The notes below the pieces were generated by a model that was given only the letters and a program-made list of their open reading frames with translations, did no database searches and was not told the DNA's origin. Source: an uncultured Clostridia bacterium (GTDB taxonomy: Bacteria > Bacillota > Clostridia > Monoglobales > Monoglobaceae). Taken from it: a stretch of 64,000 nucleotides of DNA. A program made the translations under genes and the position numbers. The stretch is from NCBI GenBank assembly GCA_910580105.1, contig CAJTWN010000001.1:434001-498000 (forward strand), in the 5' to 3' direction. Positions 17,447-26,293 of this stretch are shown here, in pieces; position 1 is the stretch's first letter, and every line of letters begins with the position of its first letter.

Positions 17447-18775
17447 CTATTTCGCTTTTTCCTGCAATGAACGCATTTTTACCTTTGCAACCCGGATTTG
17501 CTGAACCTGCCTGCGCCGCGCCGGACAGATGAAGGCACAGCTTCCGCATTCAATACAATCCGAAATATTCTGTTTTTTCAGCATGTCAAAGTCATTCCGG
17601 CGCGCCGCTGAATCCAGCACATTTGGAAGCAAATTCATCGGACAGGCATAAACACATTTTGCACAGCGAATGCAGGCGCCTTCCTTTTCCAAACGCGCTT
17701 TCCGCTCTCCCAGACACAAAATTCCTGACGTACCTTTTATAACCGGAACCGTAAGATTCGGAACCGCTGTCCCCATCATGGGACCGCCCATCAACACTTT
17801 TTTCGGCTCTTCCACAAAACCGCCGGACTGCTCCAAAACATAGGAAAAAGGCGTTCCAACCCGAACCCGTACATTCATGGGATTCTTCAGCGCATCACCG
17901 CCCAGCGTGACGATCCGCTGGATAACCGGCATCCGGTCGCGGAAAGCACGCAAAATGGAACAACAGGTATCAATATTCAGTACAATACACCCCACCTGAT
18001 AGGGAAGCTTTCCAGGGCCAACCTTCCGGCCGGTCACCACCTGTATCAGCTGTTTTTCCGCTCCCTGGGGATATTTCGTTTTCATCGGGACAATATGTAT
18101 CTTCTTTTCTTTTTCCTTCTCTGCATAGAGCTGAAGGAGTTCAATCGCATCTTTCTTATTATCTTCAATTCCAATATACCCGCTGTGCAGGCCAAAGGCA
18201 TGCAGCAGTATTTTGAGTCCGCCGACAATCTCTGCCGGTGTCTCCAGCATAGCACGGTGGTCACTGGTCAGATAGGGTTCACACTCTGAACCATTGATGA
18301 TAATATAATCAATTTTTGCATCCGGCGGCGGCGAAAGCTTGACATGGGTAGGAAATGCCGCCCCGCCCATTCCTACAATACCGGCATTTTTTATCATATC
18401 GGCCAGCGTTTCCCTGGTCAAATCCTGATATTTGTTTGCCGGGACATCAAACGGCGGCATATAGGTATCGCATCCGTCGTTCTCAATGACAATTGCCGGA
18501 ACCATCGCTCCGTTTGGATGCAGGCGTTTTTCAATCGCCTTTACCTTTCCGGACACGGACGCGTGAATATTTGCAGACATCATGCCATCGGCCTCTCCGA
18601 TCAGCTGTCCCATACACACCATATCTCCAACCTTCACGCACGGTTTTGCCGGAGCACCGATATGCTGAGAAAGCGGATAGACCATTTCCTGCGGTGCGTC
18701 CAGATCGACAATCTCCTTTTTACAGGTTGCCTCTTTCATCTCTCCGGGATGCACGCCCCCTTTAAAGGTTCTCAT
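17447..18775 (-). CDS. rnfC: Rnf complex NADH-binding subunit RnfC
   Basis: 442 residues. RnfC is the peripheral subunit that binds FMN and NAD(H). The nucleotide site GIVGMGGAAFPTHVKL lies near residue 130, followed by the NGSECEPYLT loop. Near the C-terminus are two [4Fe-4S] motifs, CIRCAKCVYACPMN and CIECGSCAFICPARR. It begins HPGEMKEAT, typical of the N-terminal barrel-sandwich region. It is first in rnfCDGEAB, behind a TTGACT/TATAAT promoter. Confidence 0.97.
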   Translation of the reverse strand: MRTFKGGVHPGEMKEATCKKEIVDLDAPQEMVYPLSQHIGAPAKPCVKVGDMVCMGQLIGEADGMMSANIHASVSGKVKAIEKRLHPNGAMVPAIVIENDGCDTYMPPFDVPANKYQDLTRETLADMIKNAGIVGMGGAAFPTHVKLSPPPDAKIDYIIINGSECEPYLTSDHRAMLETPAEIVGGLKILLHAFGLHSGYIGIEDNKKDAIELLQLYAEKEKEKKIHIVPMKTKYPQGAEKQLIQVVTGRKVGPGKLPYQVGCIVLNIDTCCSILRAFRDRMPVIQRIVTLGGDALKNPMNVRVRVGTPFSYVLEQSGGFVEEPKKVLMGGPMMGTAVPNLTVPVIKGTSGILCLGERKARLEKEGACIRCAKCVYACPMNLLPNVLDSAARRNDFDMLKKQNISDCIECGSCAFICPARRRQVQQIRVAKVKMRSLQEKAK

Positions 18776-18834
18776 GTTCTTCCCATCCTTCCTGCGATTC
18801 TTTCTTTAAAATTTATGTAATTGCATACCTAAAT

Positions 18835-18863
18835 ATTATAACTTATCCCACAATACAAGTCAA
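18835..18863 (-). promoter_or_regulatory. Sigma-A promoter of rnfCDGEAB
   Basis: Minus strand: TTGACT (18863-18858), 17-base spacer, TATAAT (18840-18835). The leader to rnfC is about 55 bases. Confidence 0.85.
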
Positions 18864-18928
18864 CCATATTCCGCCCGGAAATCATTGCTTTTTGTCGAAG
18901 AAATAGCATTAAACACACAAACACTCAC

Positions 18929-21901
18929 TCATCCCAGCAAAGAAAATCCGCCGATACCAAATGGTACAAAAGTATATTCTTCTGTATACTGATTCATATC
19001 CACAAAGGAATCCGGTGACGTCCATGGTTTTTCAAGCATCCGGTCGTGCCGGTTCGGACCCATTAAGTTGAACAGATTGGTCGAAGCCTCAACCTCAATC
19101 AAATTTTCACCCACATGCAGATACTTGCCGACCGCAAAGAGATACGGTTTCGAATAACGAACACCAGCCTCGTTTCCATTGATGCGTACCTTTACATAAT
19201 CGAACCGCACATCATACGCCTGTAAATACATGTCATCACTGACCTCTGCAAGATTGGCAGTTGTAGAAAATGAAATCTTGCCATTGTAAAAGGGATAACC
19301 GCTTTGTACCAAATGAAATGGATCCGGCTGCATAACATTTCCATCAACTGTGAAATGAACTTTATCCCTTGTCCAAACGGTAAAATCTCCAAACAGATAC
19401 ACGGCCTCCGCTTCTGTCGGCTTGTGTTCTTTAAAATTTCTGACGCCAACATGATTTCCCCGCCCGGTAATATTGTTCACCTTTTTTCCTTTAATCGTTA
19501 TCTTGTTTTCACCCATCTGAAGATAAGGTGCGGCCTTCACCTTTGTAAAGTTAATATCCAGATAGCTCTTCTCCGGATCAAATGTCCCCAGCTCTCCGCA
19601 AGCTTTTTCGGGCTTCACCGGATTTCCGTTGATCAGGATTTCATCCAGATTTTCTGCGGTTTCAATTGCCGCGCAGATATTTTCCGGAACCTTATTGACA
19701 ATTGTAAAGATATATTCCATCTGATAAGGGGTTCCGTCCGGTGCAGGATAAAAATGCTGATGCCATATGGTTTGCAGCGGCATATCTTTGCCAACCAACT
19801 CCCCATTCATCCACAGAGTTGCATCGTTGATTGCAAAACTGTTGGGATCAAGCAGAGTCGTTTTCTCTATCTTCAAATCCATCAGCGGCTTTTGAGAGAA
19901 ATCCGAAAAAATAACGCCGCTTCCTATCTCCTTCGGCTGTCCTGAAACGGCCATTTTTTCCTTTGAAAAATAAAGCAGGACACTGGAGGAAGGATACATC
20001 TTCATCTCCATCACAATACGGCCGTTTTCTATGGTATACGGCGGTTCTTTTATCCCGCCGTCCACAAGATCCAACAGATAAGGCGTTCCCTCTGCACAAA
20101 TAGATAAACGGGCCGCAATTTCCCTGGTTGATTCAGTATTGACTGCAAAAACCATCCGGCTGCCATCCTCCAATATACGCTCCTGACAGATGAGCGCATC
20201 TGCATTCCCCCCGCTTCTTTGATCAATCAGCTGAATCCGGTCCGGATACTGCCGGTCTAATACCGCAATCACATCCGCAACCTGACCGCAAAGGGTACAT
20301 TTTTCCAAAAAGTCAAATGCCGCCGGTTCTCCCTCAAGATATTTCGGCGTTTCGTCCAGACAAATCAACTTCCCTTCGAATTGCTCCAATAACTTTTTTG
20401 TATTTCGGTTCATGTTTGTGACCGCAGGAAGGACAATTGTTGAATAGGTACAGGCGCCAATTTTAAGCTTTCCATCCACAATTTCCCCATATTCCTCCAT
20501 AACCATTTCATCACCCAGATGATAATCCAGCTTTTTGGCAATAAGCTGCCGGTTCAAAAGTTCAAACAGGCGGTCATACTTTTCCGTCTTCCGATTGATC
20601 CCTTTTTTATTCTCTATGGCATCATATTCGCACCAAACCGAAGCAATCGGATGCAAAACCAGGATATCCACCGTTCTGCGCCCCTGGGTCAGTGCATAGG
20701 ACATTCTGGCGCTGTAATCTGCAAAATTCCGTTCCTCATCCCACCAGGGCTGCTGATAGAACAGGTTGGACGGATAATCTCTCTTCCGCTCTCCGCGCAT
20801 AGAATAATGGGATAAATGTGAATTAATAAAATTAATCCCAAGTACTGCTTCCCAGTCCGCAATATTTTTCCGTACCGCAAATCCGGACTGATGTCCGATA
20901 CAGCCATAGACTTCACAGAAGGTCCGCGGCTTTTGCAGCTGTTCAGCCACCGAAGATACCTGCTTCATCGTGTTCAGCTGATCATGATTGTTTGCCAATT
21001 TATCAACGCCGGGATAATCCATATAGATATAGTTTGGCATCACGGCCCCCAGCCACTCTATCTGATTCCTCAACGTATCTTCCGCCATGTAATGGCCGAC
21101 CATCAGCAAATTGTTTTCATGACACCAATCCGCATATTGTTTTGTAAAGCTTTGGACAAACAGCCGGACACAACAATCAAAGAAATCAAACCGCGTCTTT
21201 CTGAAAGTACCTGTTTCAAAGAACAGTTCCGGCAATTTTTCTCTGAGATCATATCCCTTTCTTTCTATAAAAAATGCAGGCAGACAGTCCGACCAGGGAA
21301 GAACCGGACAAGAATAGGCATTATACATCAAATAACACGGTTCATCTGTAAAAATACCCGGAATCTCTTTGCCGAAATATTTGCCGCAGGCTTCCTTATA
21401 CTTTTCATGGGTACATCTGATAAATTCCTGAACAGCTGCCGGATTCATTAAATCCACATAACACATCCCATTAAACTGCTTGCTTCCCAAGGGAGAAATC
21501 CGGACAGCTATCTTTTTCCCTTCATATGTACAAAGTTCGGTATCATTTTCCGTCACCTGTCCCTCTTCCAACAGTACCAGCGCTCTGCCGCGATAGGCCG
21601 GATTTTCCGGAACTTTACCGCCGGCAAAACCGGACGGCCACTTATCTTCATCATAAAGCCAGGCCGTCATCCCATTTTTCTCTGCATATTCTGCACTGGA
21701 ACGAATACAATCCATCCACTCTTCTGAAAGATATTCTGTCACCAGGCCCACGCGGGAGTGCATAAAGAAACTGCCCCACCCCTGCGCATTCATCTCGTCA
21801 ATCTGCCGTTTGAGTTCCGCAATATCCAAATGGTCATTCCAACTCCAGAACGGCGCGGGCCGGTATGTATTTTTGACATCCTTAAAATCTTTAAAGTTCA
21901 T
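18929..21901 (-). CDS. Large glycoside hydrolase, GH106/alpha-L-rhamnosidase-like
   Basis: 990 residues, no signal peptide, so probably cytoplasmic. The N-terminal part reads PFWSWND (about 17-23), then GWGSFFMHSRVGLVTEYLSEEW and WLYDEDKWPSGFAGG, the pattern of the TIM-barrel domain of the large GH106-like family. The C-terminal half holds beta-sandwich modules of galactose-binding type (for example ENKITIKGKKVNNITG and HVGENLIEVEAST). GH106 members cleave alpha-L-rhamnosides; many gut Clostridia homologs are uncharacterised, so substrate is open. GGAAAAGGTGAT precedes the ATG. The gene stands alone between rnf and citrate synthase, with no transporter beside it. Confidence 0.7.
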   Translation of the reverse strand: MNFKDFKDVKNTYRPAPFWSWNDHLDIAELKRQIDEMNAQGWGSFFMHSRVGLVTEYLSEEWMDCIRSSAEYAEKNGMTAWLYDEDKWPSGFAGGKVPENPAYRGRALVLLEEGQVTENDTELCTYEGKKIAVRISPLGSKQFNGMCYVDLMNPAAVQEFIRCTHEKYKEACGKYFGKEIPGIFTDEPCYLMYNAYSCPVLPWSDCLPAFFIERKGYDLREKLPELFFETGTFRKTRFDFFDCCVRLFVQSFTKQYADWCHENNLLMVGHYMAEDTLRNQIEWLGAVMPNYIYMDYPGVDKLANNHDQLNTMKQVSSVAEQLQKPRTFCEVYGCIGHQSGFAVRKNIADWEAVLGINFINSHLSHYSMRGERKRDYPSNLFYQQPWWDEERNFADYSARMSYALTQGRRTVDILVLHPIASVWCEYDAIENKKGINRKTEKYDRLFELLNRQLIAKKLDYHLGDEMVMEEYGEIVDGKLKIGACTYSTIVLPAVTNMNRNTKKLLEQFEGKLICLDETPKYLEGEPAAFDFLEKCTLCGQVADVIAVLDRQYPDRIQLIDQRSGGNADALICQERILEDGSRMVFAVNTESTREIAARLSICAEGTPYLLDLVDGGIKEPPYTIENGRIVMEMKMYPSSSVLLYFSKEKMAVSGQPKEIGSGVIFSDFSQKPLMDLKIEKTTLLDPNSFAINDATLWMNGELVGKDMPLQTIWHQHFYPAPDGTPYQMEYIFTIVNKVPENICAAIETAENLDEILINGNPVKPEKACGELGTFDPEKSYLDINFTKVKAAPYLQMGENKITIKGKKVNNITGRGNHVGVRNFKEHKPTEAEAVYLFGDFTVWTRDKVHFTVDGNVMQPDPFHLVQSGYPFYNGKISFSTTANLAEVSDDMYLQAYDVRFDYVKVRINGNEAGVRYSKPYLFAVGKYLHVGENLIEVEASTNLFNLMGPNRHDRMLEKPWTSPDSFVDMNQYTEEYTFVPFGIGGFSLLG

Positions 21902-22075
21902 TGTAATATCACCTTTTCCTTATTCATTGAATTCATCCGATTTTTTTTACTATAACACGCTTTACGCTACAATTCCATAACAATATTCTTTCGAAATGAT
22001 GAAAAAAGTGCCAAAATATTATTTGGGCTTCAAGAAAATACATCTGAACGAATGATTCTCACATTTGTATATCAT

Positions 22076-22115
22076 AACAGCCATTTGGAAAATTCCAAAT
22101 GGCTGTTATTTTTTA
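22076..22115 (+). terminator. Strong inverted repeat behind citrate synthase
   Basis: AACAGCCATTTGG (22076-22088) pairs with CCAAATGGCTGTT (22095-22107). A T-rich tail follows on the plus strand only. Citrate synthase (minus strand, stop at 22133) reads into it from the side without a T tract, so it may act as a weak terminator or 3'-end stabiliser. Confidence 0.55.
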
Positions 22116-22132
22116 TTTTTTTAAACAAAACA

Positions 22133-23494
22133 CTAACGTTCCTGCATCGGTATATAAGCTCTGTGTGCCCCGACATTTTTATAGGACGGGCGGATAATTT
22201 TTCCGGCATTGATCAGTTCTTCAATACGATGTGCGCTCCATCCGGCAATTCTTGCAATGGCAAAAATCGGTGTAAACAGCTCGGTAGGCAGGCCCAGCAT
22301 CTGATATACAAATCCGCTGTAAAAATCGACGTTGGCGCTGACACCTTTATATATCTTTCTCTTTTCGCCAATAACTTCCGGCGCAATGCGTTCAATCAAA
22401 AGACTGAGTTCATATTCATCCACACGGCCTTTCTCGACAGACAGTTTTTGTACAAAGGATTTGAAAATATCCGCACGGGGATCGGAGAGAGAATAAACTG
22501 CATGACCCATACCATAGATCAGACCGGCATGGTCAAAAACCTCTCCGGCAAGCATCCTGCGAAGATAACGCCGGACTTCTTCTTCGTCCTTCCAATCCTT
22601 GACGTTTTCTTTAATATCTTCCATCATGCCAACAACTTTTATATTTGCACCGCCGTGTTTCGGGCCCTTGAGTGATCCCAAAGACGCCGCAACAACCGAA
22701 TAGGTGTCTGTTCCGGAAGATGAGACTACATGGGTCGTAAATGTCGAGTTATTTCCGCCGCCATGCTCCGCCTGTAAAATCAGTGCCAAATCCAGAATTC
22801 TTGCTTCCAGTTCGGTATACTGCCCATCACTGCGTAAAAGGTGCAGAATATTTTCTGCAGTTGATTTGTTTTCGATTGGATTATGTATAATCAGGCTGTT
22901 TCCGTTTTGATAGTGATTATATGCCTGATACCCATACACAGACAACACAGGAAACAATGCAATCAACTCCAGCGATTGACGCAGAACATTCGGGATCGAG
23001 GTATCATTTGCCCGGTCATCATATGAATAAAGGGTAAGTACGGAACGTGCAAGTGTATTCATCATATCCGAACTCGGTGCCTTCAGAATTATATCCCGCA
23101 CAAAATTTATCGGAAGCGACCGGTAATCCCCCAAAATCCTATTGAAGCCGGCAAGTTCCGTTTCCGTTGGCAGCTGGCCGAACAAAAGAAGGTACGCAGT
23201 CTCTTCAAAACCAAAACGTTCATCTTTAATGAAACCGCCAACCAGCTCTTTTATATTATATCCCCGATAGTACAACTCGCCCTCACACGGAACTTCTTCT
23301 CCATCTACCATCTTGGTAGAACAAATATCCGAAATCTCTGTCAACCCGGTCAAAACACCTTTTCCGTTTAAATTTCTGAGACCGCGCTTCACGTCATATT
23401 TATTATAAAGTTCCGCATCAATTTTTCCATTCTTTAAACAAAGCTCGGATAATTCAACGATTTCATTGGATAATTTTGAAATTCTATCTCTCAT
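22133..23494 (-). CDS. Citrate synthase
   Basis: 453 residues. It condenses oxaloacetate with acetyl-CoA; in an anaerobe it probably feeds 2-oxoglutarate and glutamate synthesis. Conserved active-site regions are EHGGGNNSTF (first catalytic His), GLIYGMGHAVYSLSDPRA (second His) and NVDFYSGFVYQMLG (Asp), followed by the CoA/oxaloacetate-binding ARIAGWSAHRIEE. The N-terminal extension of about 60 residues before GLTEISDICS is the type seen in clostridial citrate synthases. A methylcitrate synthase role cannot be excluded from sequence, but no methylcitrate genes are nearby. It is divergent from the perR-like gene. Confidence 0.93.
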   Translation of the reverse strand: MRDRISKLSNEIVELSELCLKNGKIDAELYNKYDVKRGLRNLNGKGVLTGLTEISDICSTKMVDGEEVPCEGELYYRGYNIKELVGGFIKDERFGFEETAYLLLFGQLPTETELAGFNRILGDYRSLPINFVRDIILKAPSSDMMNTLARSVLTLYSYDDRANDTSIPNVLRQSLELIALFPVLSVYGYQAYNHYQNGNSLIIHNPIENKSTAENILHLLRSDGQYTELEARILDLALILQAEHGGGNNSTFTTHVVSSSGTDTYSVVAASLGSLKGPKHGGANIKVVGMMEDIKENVKDWKDEEEVRRYLRRMLAGEVFDHAGLIYGMGHAVYSLSDPRADIFKSFVQKLSVEKGRVDEYELSLLIERIAPEVIGEKRKIYKGVSANVDFYSGFVYQMLGLPTELFTPIFAIARIAGWSAHRIEELINAGKIIRPSYKNVGAHRAYIPMQER

Positions 23495-23535
23495 TTTTCT
23501 TTACCTCCTTTTTTCATTTTCATAAACTATAACAT

Positions 23536-23564
23536 ATTATACCAATATTTTATGTAAATTTCAA
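23536..23564 (-). promoter_or_regulatory. Sigma-A promoter of citrate synthase
   Basis: Minus strand: TTGAAA (23564-23559), 17-base spacer, TATAAT (23541-23536). A strong AAAGGAGG site follows before the ATG. Confidence 0.85.
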
Positions 23565-23606
23565 CGGCATTCACAAAAAATTAATAATTTATTTTAAATT
23601 TGCCTA

Positions 23607-23635
23607 TTGACAATTCAGACGAGATGGGTTATATT
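23607..23635 (+). promoter_or_regulatory. Sigma-A promoter of the perR-rubrerythrin operon
   Basis: TTGACA (23607-23612), 17-base spacer, TATATT (23630-23635). The inverted repeat at 23644-23659 covers the expected start point. Confidence 0.88.
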
Positions 23636-23643
23636 AAAACAGT

Positions 23644-23659
23644 AATAATTACTATTATT
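23644..23659 (+). promoter_or_regulatory. Probable Fur/PerR-type operator
   Basis: Perfect inverted repeat AATAAT-TACT-ATTATT located 8 bases after the -10 box. It resembles the AT-rich PerR box (TTATAATNATTATAA) and is well placed for autorepression of the adjacent Fur-family gene and the rubrerythrin gene. Confidence 0.6.
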
Positions 23660-23676
23660 GTTTTGGGGCTGATAAA

Positions 23677-24075
23677 ATGGAAACTGCAAAACCTTTAAAA
23701 CACAGCCGGCAGCGGGCGTGCATCTTAGATGTGCTCCGGAATACGAAAACACACCCCACGGCAGATTGGATCTATGCAAAGGTTAAAGAAGAGATTCCCA
23801 ATATCAGTCTGGGTACTGTATACCGAAACCTTGCACTGCTGTGTGAACATCAAATGGTTTTTAAATTTAATATTGGAAATGGAATCGACCATTACGATGC
23901 CAATACGAATCCGCACTATCATCTTTTTTGTAAGTCCTGCGGCCGGATTCTGGATCTGGCGGCGGAATATCACCATCATTTGGATACTTTGGCATCCTAT
24001 CACTCCAATCACCGGATTGATAACCACATGTTATTATTTTACGGTGTTTGTGATGAATGTTTGAAAAATAATTAA
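23677..24075 (+). CDS. Fur-family regulator, PerR-like
   Basis: 132 residues. The N-terminal winged helix includes SRQRACILDVL and SLGTVYRNLALL (the recognition helix). The C-terminal domain holds the regulatory metal ligands in DHYDANTNPHYHLFC and two structural-zinc pairs, CKSCG and CDEC. PerR-type members sense peroxide by metal-catalysed His oxidation and repress oxidative-defence genes. The adjoining rubrerythrin gene 36 bases downstream, apparently in the same operon, supports PerR rather than Fur or Zur. An inverted repeat over the promoter suggests autoregulation. Confidence 0.85.
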   Translation: METAKPLKHSRQRACILDVLRNTKTHPTADWIYAKVKEEIPNISLGTVYRNLALLCEHQMVFKFNIGNGIDHYDANTNPHYHLFCKSCGRILDLAAEYHHHLDTLASYHSNHRIDNHMLLFYGVCDECLKNN

Positions 24076-24111
24076 ATTATAAATATATAAATTTTATTGG
24101 AGGAATGAAAA

Positions 24112-24651
24112 ATGAAAAAATTTGTATGTAAAGTTTGTGGATATGTGTACGAAGGCGAAAATCCTCCCGAAGTATGTCCGCAGTGTAAAGCAAAGGACGC
24201 TTTTATCGAGCAGACCGGCGATCTTAACTGGGCATGTGAGCATGTCATTGGTGTTGGAAAAGAGGTTGACCCGAGAGTTGTTGAAGGACTGAAAGCGAAC
24301 TTTGAAGGCGAATGCACCGAAGTTGGCATGTACCTGGCAATGTCCAGACAGGCCATTCGCGAAGGTTACCCTGAAATCGGCGAATTCTATCGCACGGCTG
24401 CCCTTGAAGAAGCTGAACATGCTGCTAAATTTGCTGAACTTCTCGGTGAAGTTGTATATCCGGATACCAAAAAGAACCTTCAGCTCAGAATGGAAGCTGA
24501 ACATGGCGCAACCGCCGGCAAGTTCGAACTTGCAAAATTGGCAAAAGAATTGGGCTATGATGCAATTCATGATACGGTTCATGAAATGGCAAAAGACGAA
24601 GCGCGTCACGGCTGCGGCTTCCAGGGACTTCTCAAAAGATATTTTGGTTAA
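24112..24651 (+). CDS. Reverse rubrerythrin (NADH-linked peroxide reductase component)
   Basis: 179 residues. The rubredoxin-type iron site is at the N-terminus: CKVCGYVYEG at about 5-14 and CPQCKAKD at about 23-30. The ferritin-like di-iron domain follows, with Glu/His ligands in NFEGECTEVGMYL, ALEEAEHAAKFAE, MEAEHGATAGK and AKDEARHGCGF. This order is the reverse of classical rubrerythrin and matches the clostridial revRbr that reduces hydrogen peroxide and oxygen in aerotolerance. A strong GGAGGAATG site precedes it. Control by the upstream PerR-like gene is likely. Confidence 0.92.
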   Translation: MKKFVCKVCGYVYEGENPPEVCPQCKAKDAFIEQTGDLNWACEHVIGVGKEVDPRVVEGLKANFEGECTEVGMYLAMSRQAIREGYPEIGEFYRTAALEEAEHAAKFAELLGEVVYPDTKKNLQLRMEAEHGATAGKFELAKLAKELGYDAIHDTVHEMAKDEARHGCGFQGLLKRYFG

Positions 24652-24666
24652 TCCTTTCTGTAATGC

Positions 24667-24702
24667 AAACGATCGGTACCAAAAAGTACCGGTCGTTTAT
24701 TG
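24667..24702 (+). terminator. Probable terminator of the rubrerythrin operon
   Basis: AAACGATCGGTAC (24667-24679) pairs with GTACCGGTCGTTT (24686-24698) with one G-U pair, loop of six. The T tail is weak. Confidence 0.6.
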
Positions 24703-24745
24703 TATCCAGAAAAACAATTCTGTTTTTCATGTTTTCTCTTTTATC

Positions 24746-26029
24746 TCAGGATATTTTTTTGAATCCCTGTTCCAAATCTTCCAACAGGTCATCAATATGT
24801 TCTGTTCCAATTGAAAGCCGTACCGTTGTCGGTTGAATACCGCAATCCGCCAATTCCTTTTCGGTCAGCTGGGCATGGGTTGTCGATGCAGGATGGATGA
24901 CCAGTGATTTTACATCCGCCACATTCGCAAGAAGAGAAAACAGTTCCAGCGACTCGGTGAATTTTCGGGCCTCTTCCTCTGTCCCTGCAATTTCAAAGGT
25001 AAAGATAGAACCGCCGCCTTCCGGAAGATACCGGCGGTATAATTCTTCCCCCTTCCCCTGTGCCAGGGAAGGATGGTTTACCTTTGCAACCTTTGGGTGA
25101 TTTTTTAAATATTCCACAACCTTCAAGGCGTTTTCGACATGCCGCTCGACACGAAGGGAAAGGGTCTCCAGCCCCTGCAAAAAAGCAAAGGAATGAAATG
25201 GACTGAGCGCCGCGCCTGTATCCCGCAGCAAAGTCGTCCGGATTTTTAAAATATATGCAAGATTCCCGCAGGCCTTTGTAAAAACAACACCATGATACGA
25301 CGGATTGGGCGCGCTCAGCCCCGGGAATTTATCGTTCTGTTCCCAATCAAATTTTCCGCTGTCAACAATCACACCACCGATAACCGTACCATGACCGCCA
25401 ATAAATTTTGTTGCGGAATGAACCACAATATCTGCCCCATATTCAATCGGACGGATCAGATAGGGGGTTGCAAAGGTATTGTCAACAATCAAAGGAATCC
25501 CATATGCGTGGGCAATTCCTGCAATTTCTTCAATATCGGCTATTTCCGAATTTGGATTCCCCAATGTTTCACAAAAAATTGCCTTTGTGTTCTCTTTTAC
25601 TGCATGATGCAGGGCATCAAAATCATTCACTTCAACAAAAGAAACCTCCACCCCAAAATCTTTCATGGTATTGGCAAAGAGGTTATATGTCCCGCCATAC
25701 ACAGATTTTGCACATATGATATGATCTCCTGCCTTCGTAATATTCTGCACCGCATAAGTGATTGCCGCCATTCCGGAAGATACTGCCAATGCTGCCGCAC
25801 CGCCTTCCAAGTCCGCTATCCGCCGTTCAAAAACATCGCTGGTTGGATTCATCAGCCGGGAATAAATGTTCCCCCCTTCCGTCAGTCCAAACCGCCCCGC
25901 CGCCTGGGCAGAATCTTCAAAAACATAAGAAGTGGTGGCATAGATGGGAACCGCCCTTGCATCTGTCGCACTGTCCGGCTGCTCCTGCCCTGTGTGGATC
26001 TGTTTTGTTTCAAATCTATAATTTTTCAT
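24746..26029 (-). CDS. O-acetylhomoserine sulfhydrylase-type PLP enzyme
   Basis: 427 residues of the Cys/Met-metabolism PLP family (fold type I). The N-terminus FETKQIHTGQEQPD and YSRLMNPT, the SSGMAAI substrate loop, the ETLGNPNSEIADI segment and the PLP lysine in SATKFIGGHG agree with MetY. MetY makes homocysteine from O-acetylhomoserine and sulfide. The roughly 430-residue length with an insertion around NDKFPGLSAPNPSYHGVVF favours MetY over cystathionine gamma-synthase (about 380). The gene sits behind its own promoter with a duplicated operator-like motif and a 26-codon leader frame, suggesting control by sulfur supply. Confidence 0.9.
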   Translation of the reverse strand: MKNYRFETKQIHTGQEQPDSATDARAVPIYATTSYVFEDSAQAAGRFGLTEGGNIYSRLMNPTSDVFERRIADLEGGAAALAVSSGMAAITYAVQNITKAGDHIICAKSVYGGTYNLFANTMKDFGVEVSFVEVNDFDALHHAVKENTKAIFCETLGNPNSEIADIEEIAGIAHAYGIPLIVDNTFATPYLIRPIEYGADIVVHSATKFIGGHGTVIGGVIVDSGKFDWEQNDKFPGLSAPNPSYHGVVFTKACGNLAYILKIRTTLLRDTGAALSPFHSFAFLQGLETLSLRVERHVENALKVVEYLKNHPKVAKVNHPSLAQGKGEELYRRYLPEGGGSIFTFEIAGTEEEARKFTESLELFSLLANVADVKSLVIHPASTTHAQLTEKELADCGIQPTTVRLSIGTEHIDDLLEDLEQGFKKIS

Positions 26030-26049
26030 TCAGCTCATCCTTTCAATTT

Positions 26050-26130
26050 TTATTTTATAATGTCCGGATGCGCATACATTCGTCCATTGCGGAAATTTTC
26101 CCGCAATAATTTCCCGAAAATTTTCTGCAT
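26050..26130 (-). CDS. Candidate 26-residue leader peptide upstream of metY
   Basis: An ATG at 26130 has an excellent GAGGTGAT ribosome site seven bases upstream, and the frame stays open for 26 codons (beginning MQKIFGKLLREN, ending HPDIIK), stopping 20 bases before the metY start. It lies on the transcript from the promoter at 26173-26201. It has no Cys, and Met only at the start and once more (RMYAHP), so it is not an obvious attenuator peptide. It could encode a small protein or couple ribosome traffic to metY. Coding status rests only on the ribosome site and position. Confidence 0.45.
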   Translation of the reverse strand: MQKIFGKLLRENFRNGRMYAHPDIIK

Positions 26131-26146
26131 TTCTATCACCTCATCT

Positions 26147-26165
26147 ACCTATTACATTACTAGGT
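26147..26165 (-). promoter_or_regulatory. Inverted-repeat operator over the metY start point
   Basis: The half sites ACCTAnTA and TAnTAGGT face each other across 3 bases, just downstream of the -10 box. TAGGTTTATAT at its right edge (26161-26171) is repeated exactly at 26202-26212, beyond the -35 box and 41 bp away, about four helical turns. An Rrf2-type repressor such as CymR is a candidate. Confidence 0.5.
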
Positions 26166-26172
26166 TTATATC

Positions 26173-26201
26173 ATCATACCATTATTTACCCACCATGTCA
26201 A
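26173..26201 (-). promoter_or_regulatory. Sigma-A promoter of metY
   Basis: Minus strand: TTGACA (26201-26196), 17-base spacer, TATGAT (26178-26173). Confidence 0.85.
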
Positions 26202-26217
26202 TAGGTTTATATGCACA

Positions 26218-26247
26218 AAAAATAATAGGGAATCCCCTATTATTTTT
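26218..26247. terminator. Terminator of bioY-DUF1284
   Basis: AAAAATAATAGGG (26218-26230) pairs with CCCTATTATTTTT (26235-26247), loop of four; symmetric, so active on either strand. It insulates the metY promoter from bioY read-through. Confidence 0.8.
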
Positions 26248-26293
26248 CCCATATGAAAATTCCGTCATAGGAAAACCATACGCCATCCGTTAT

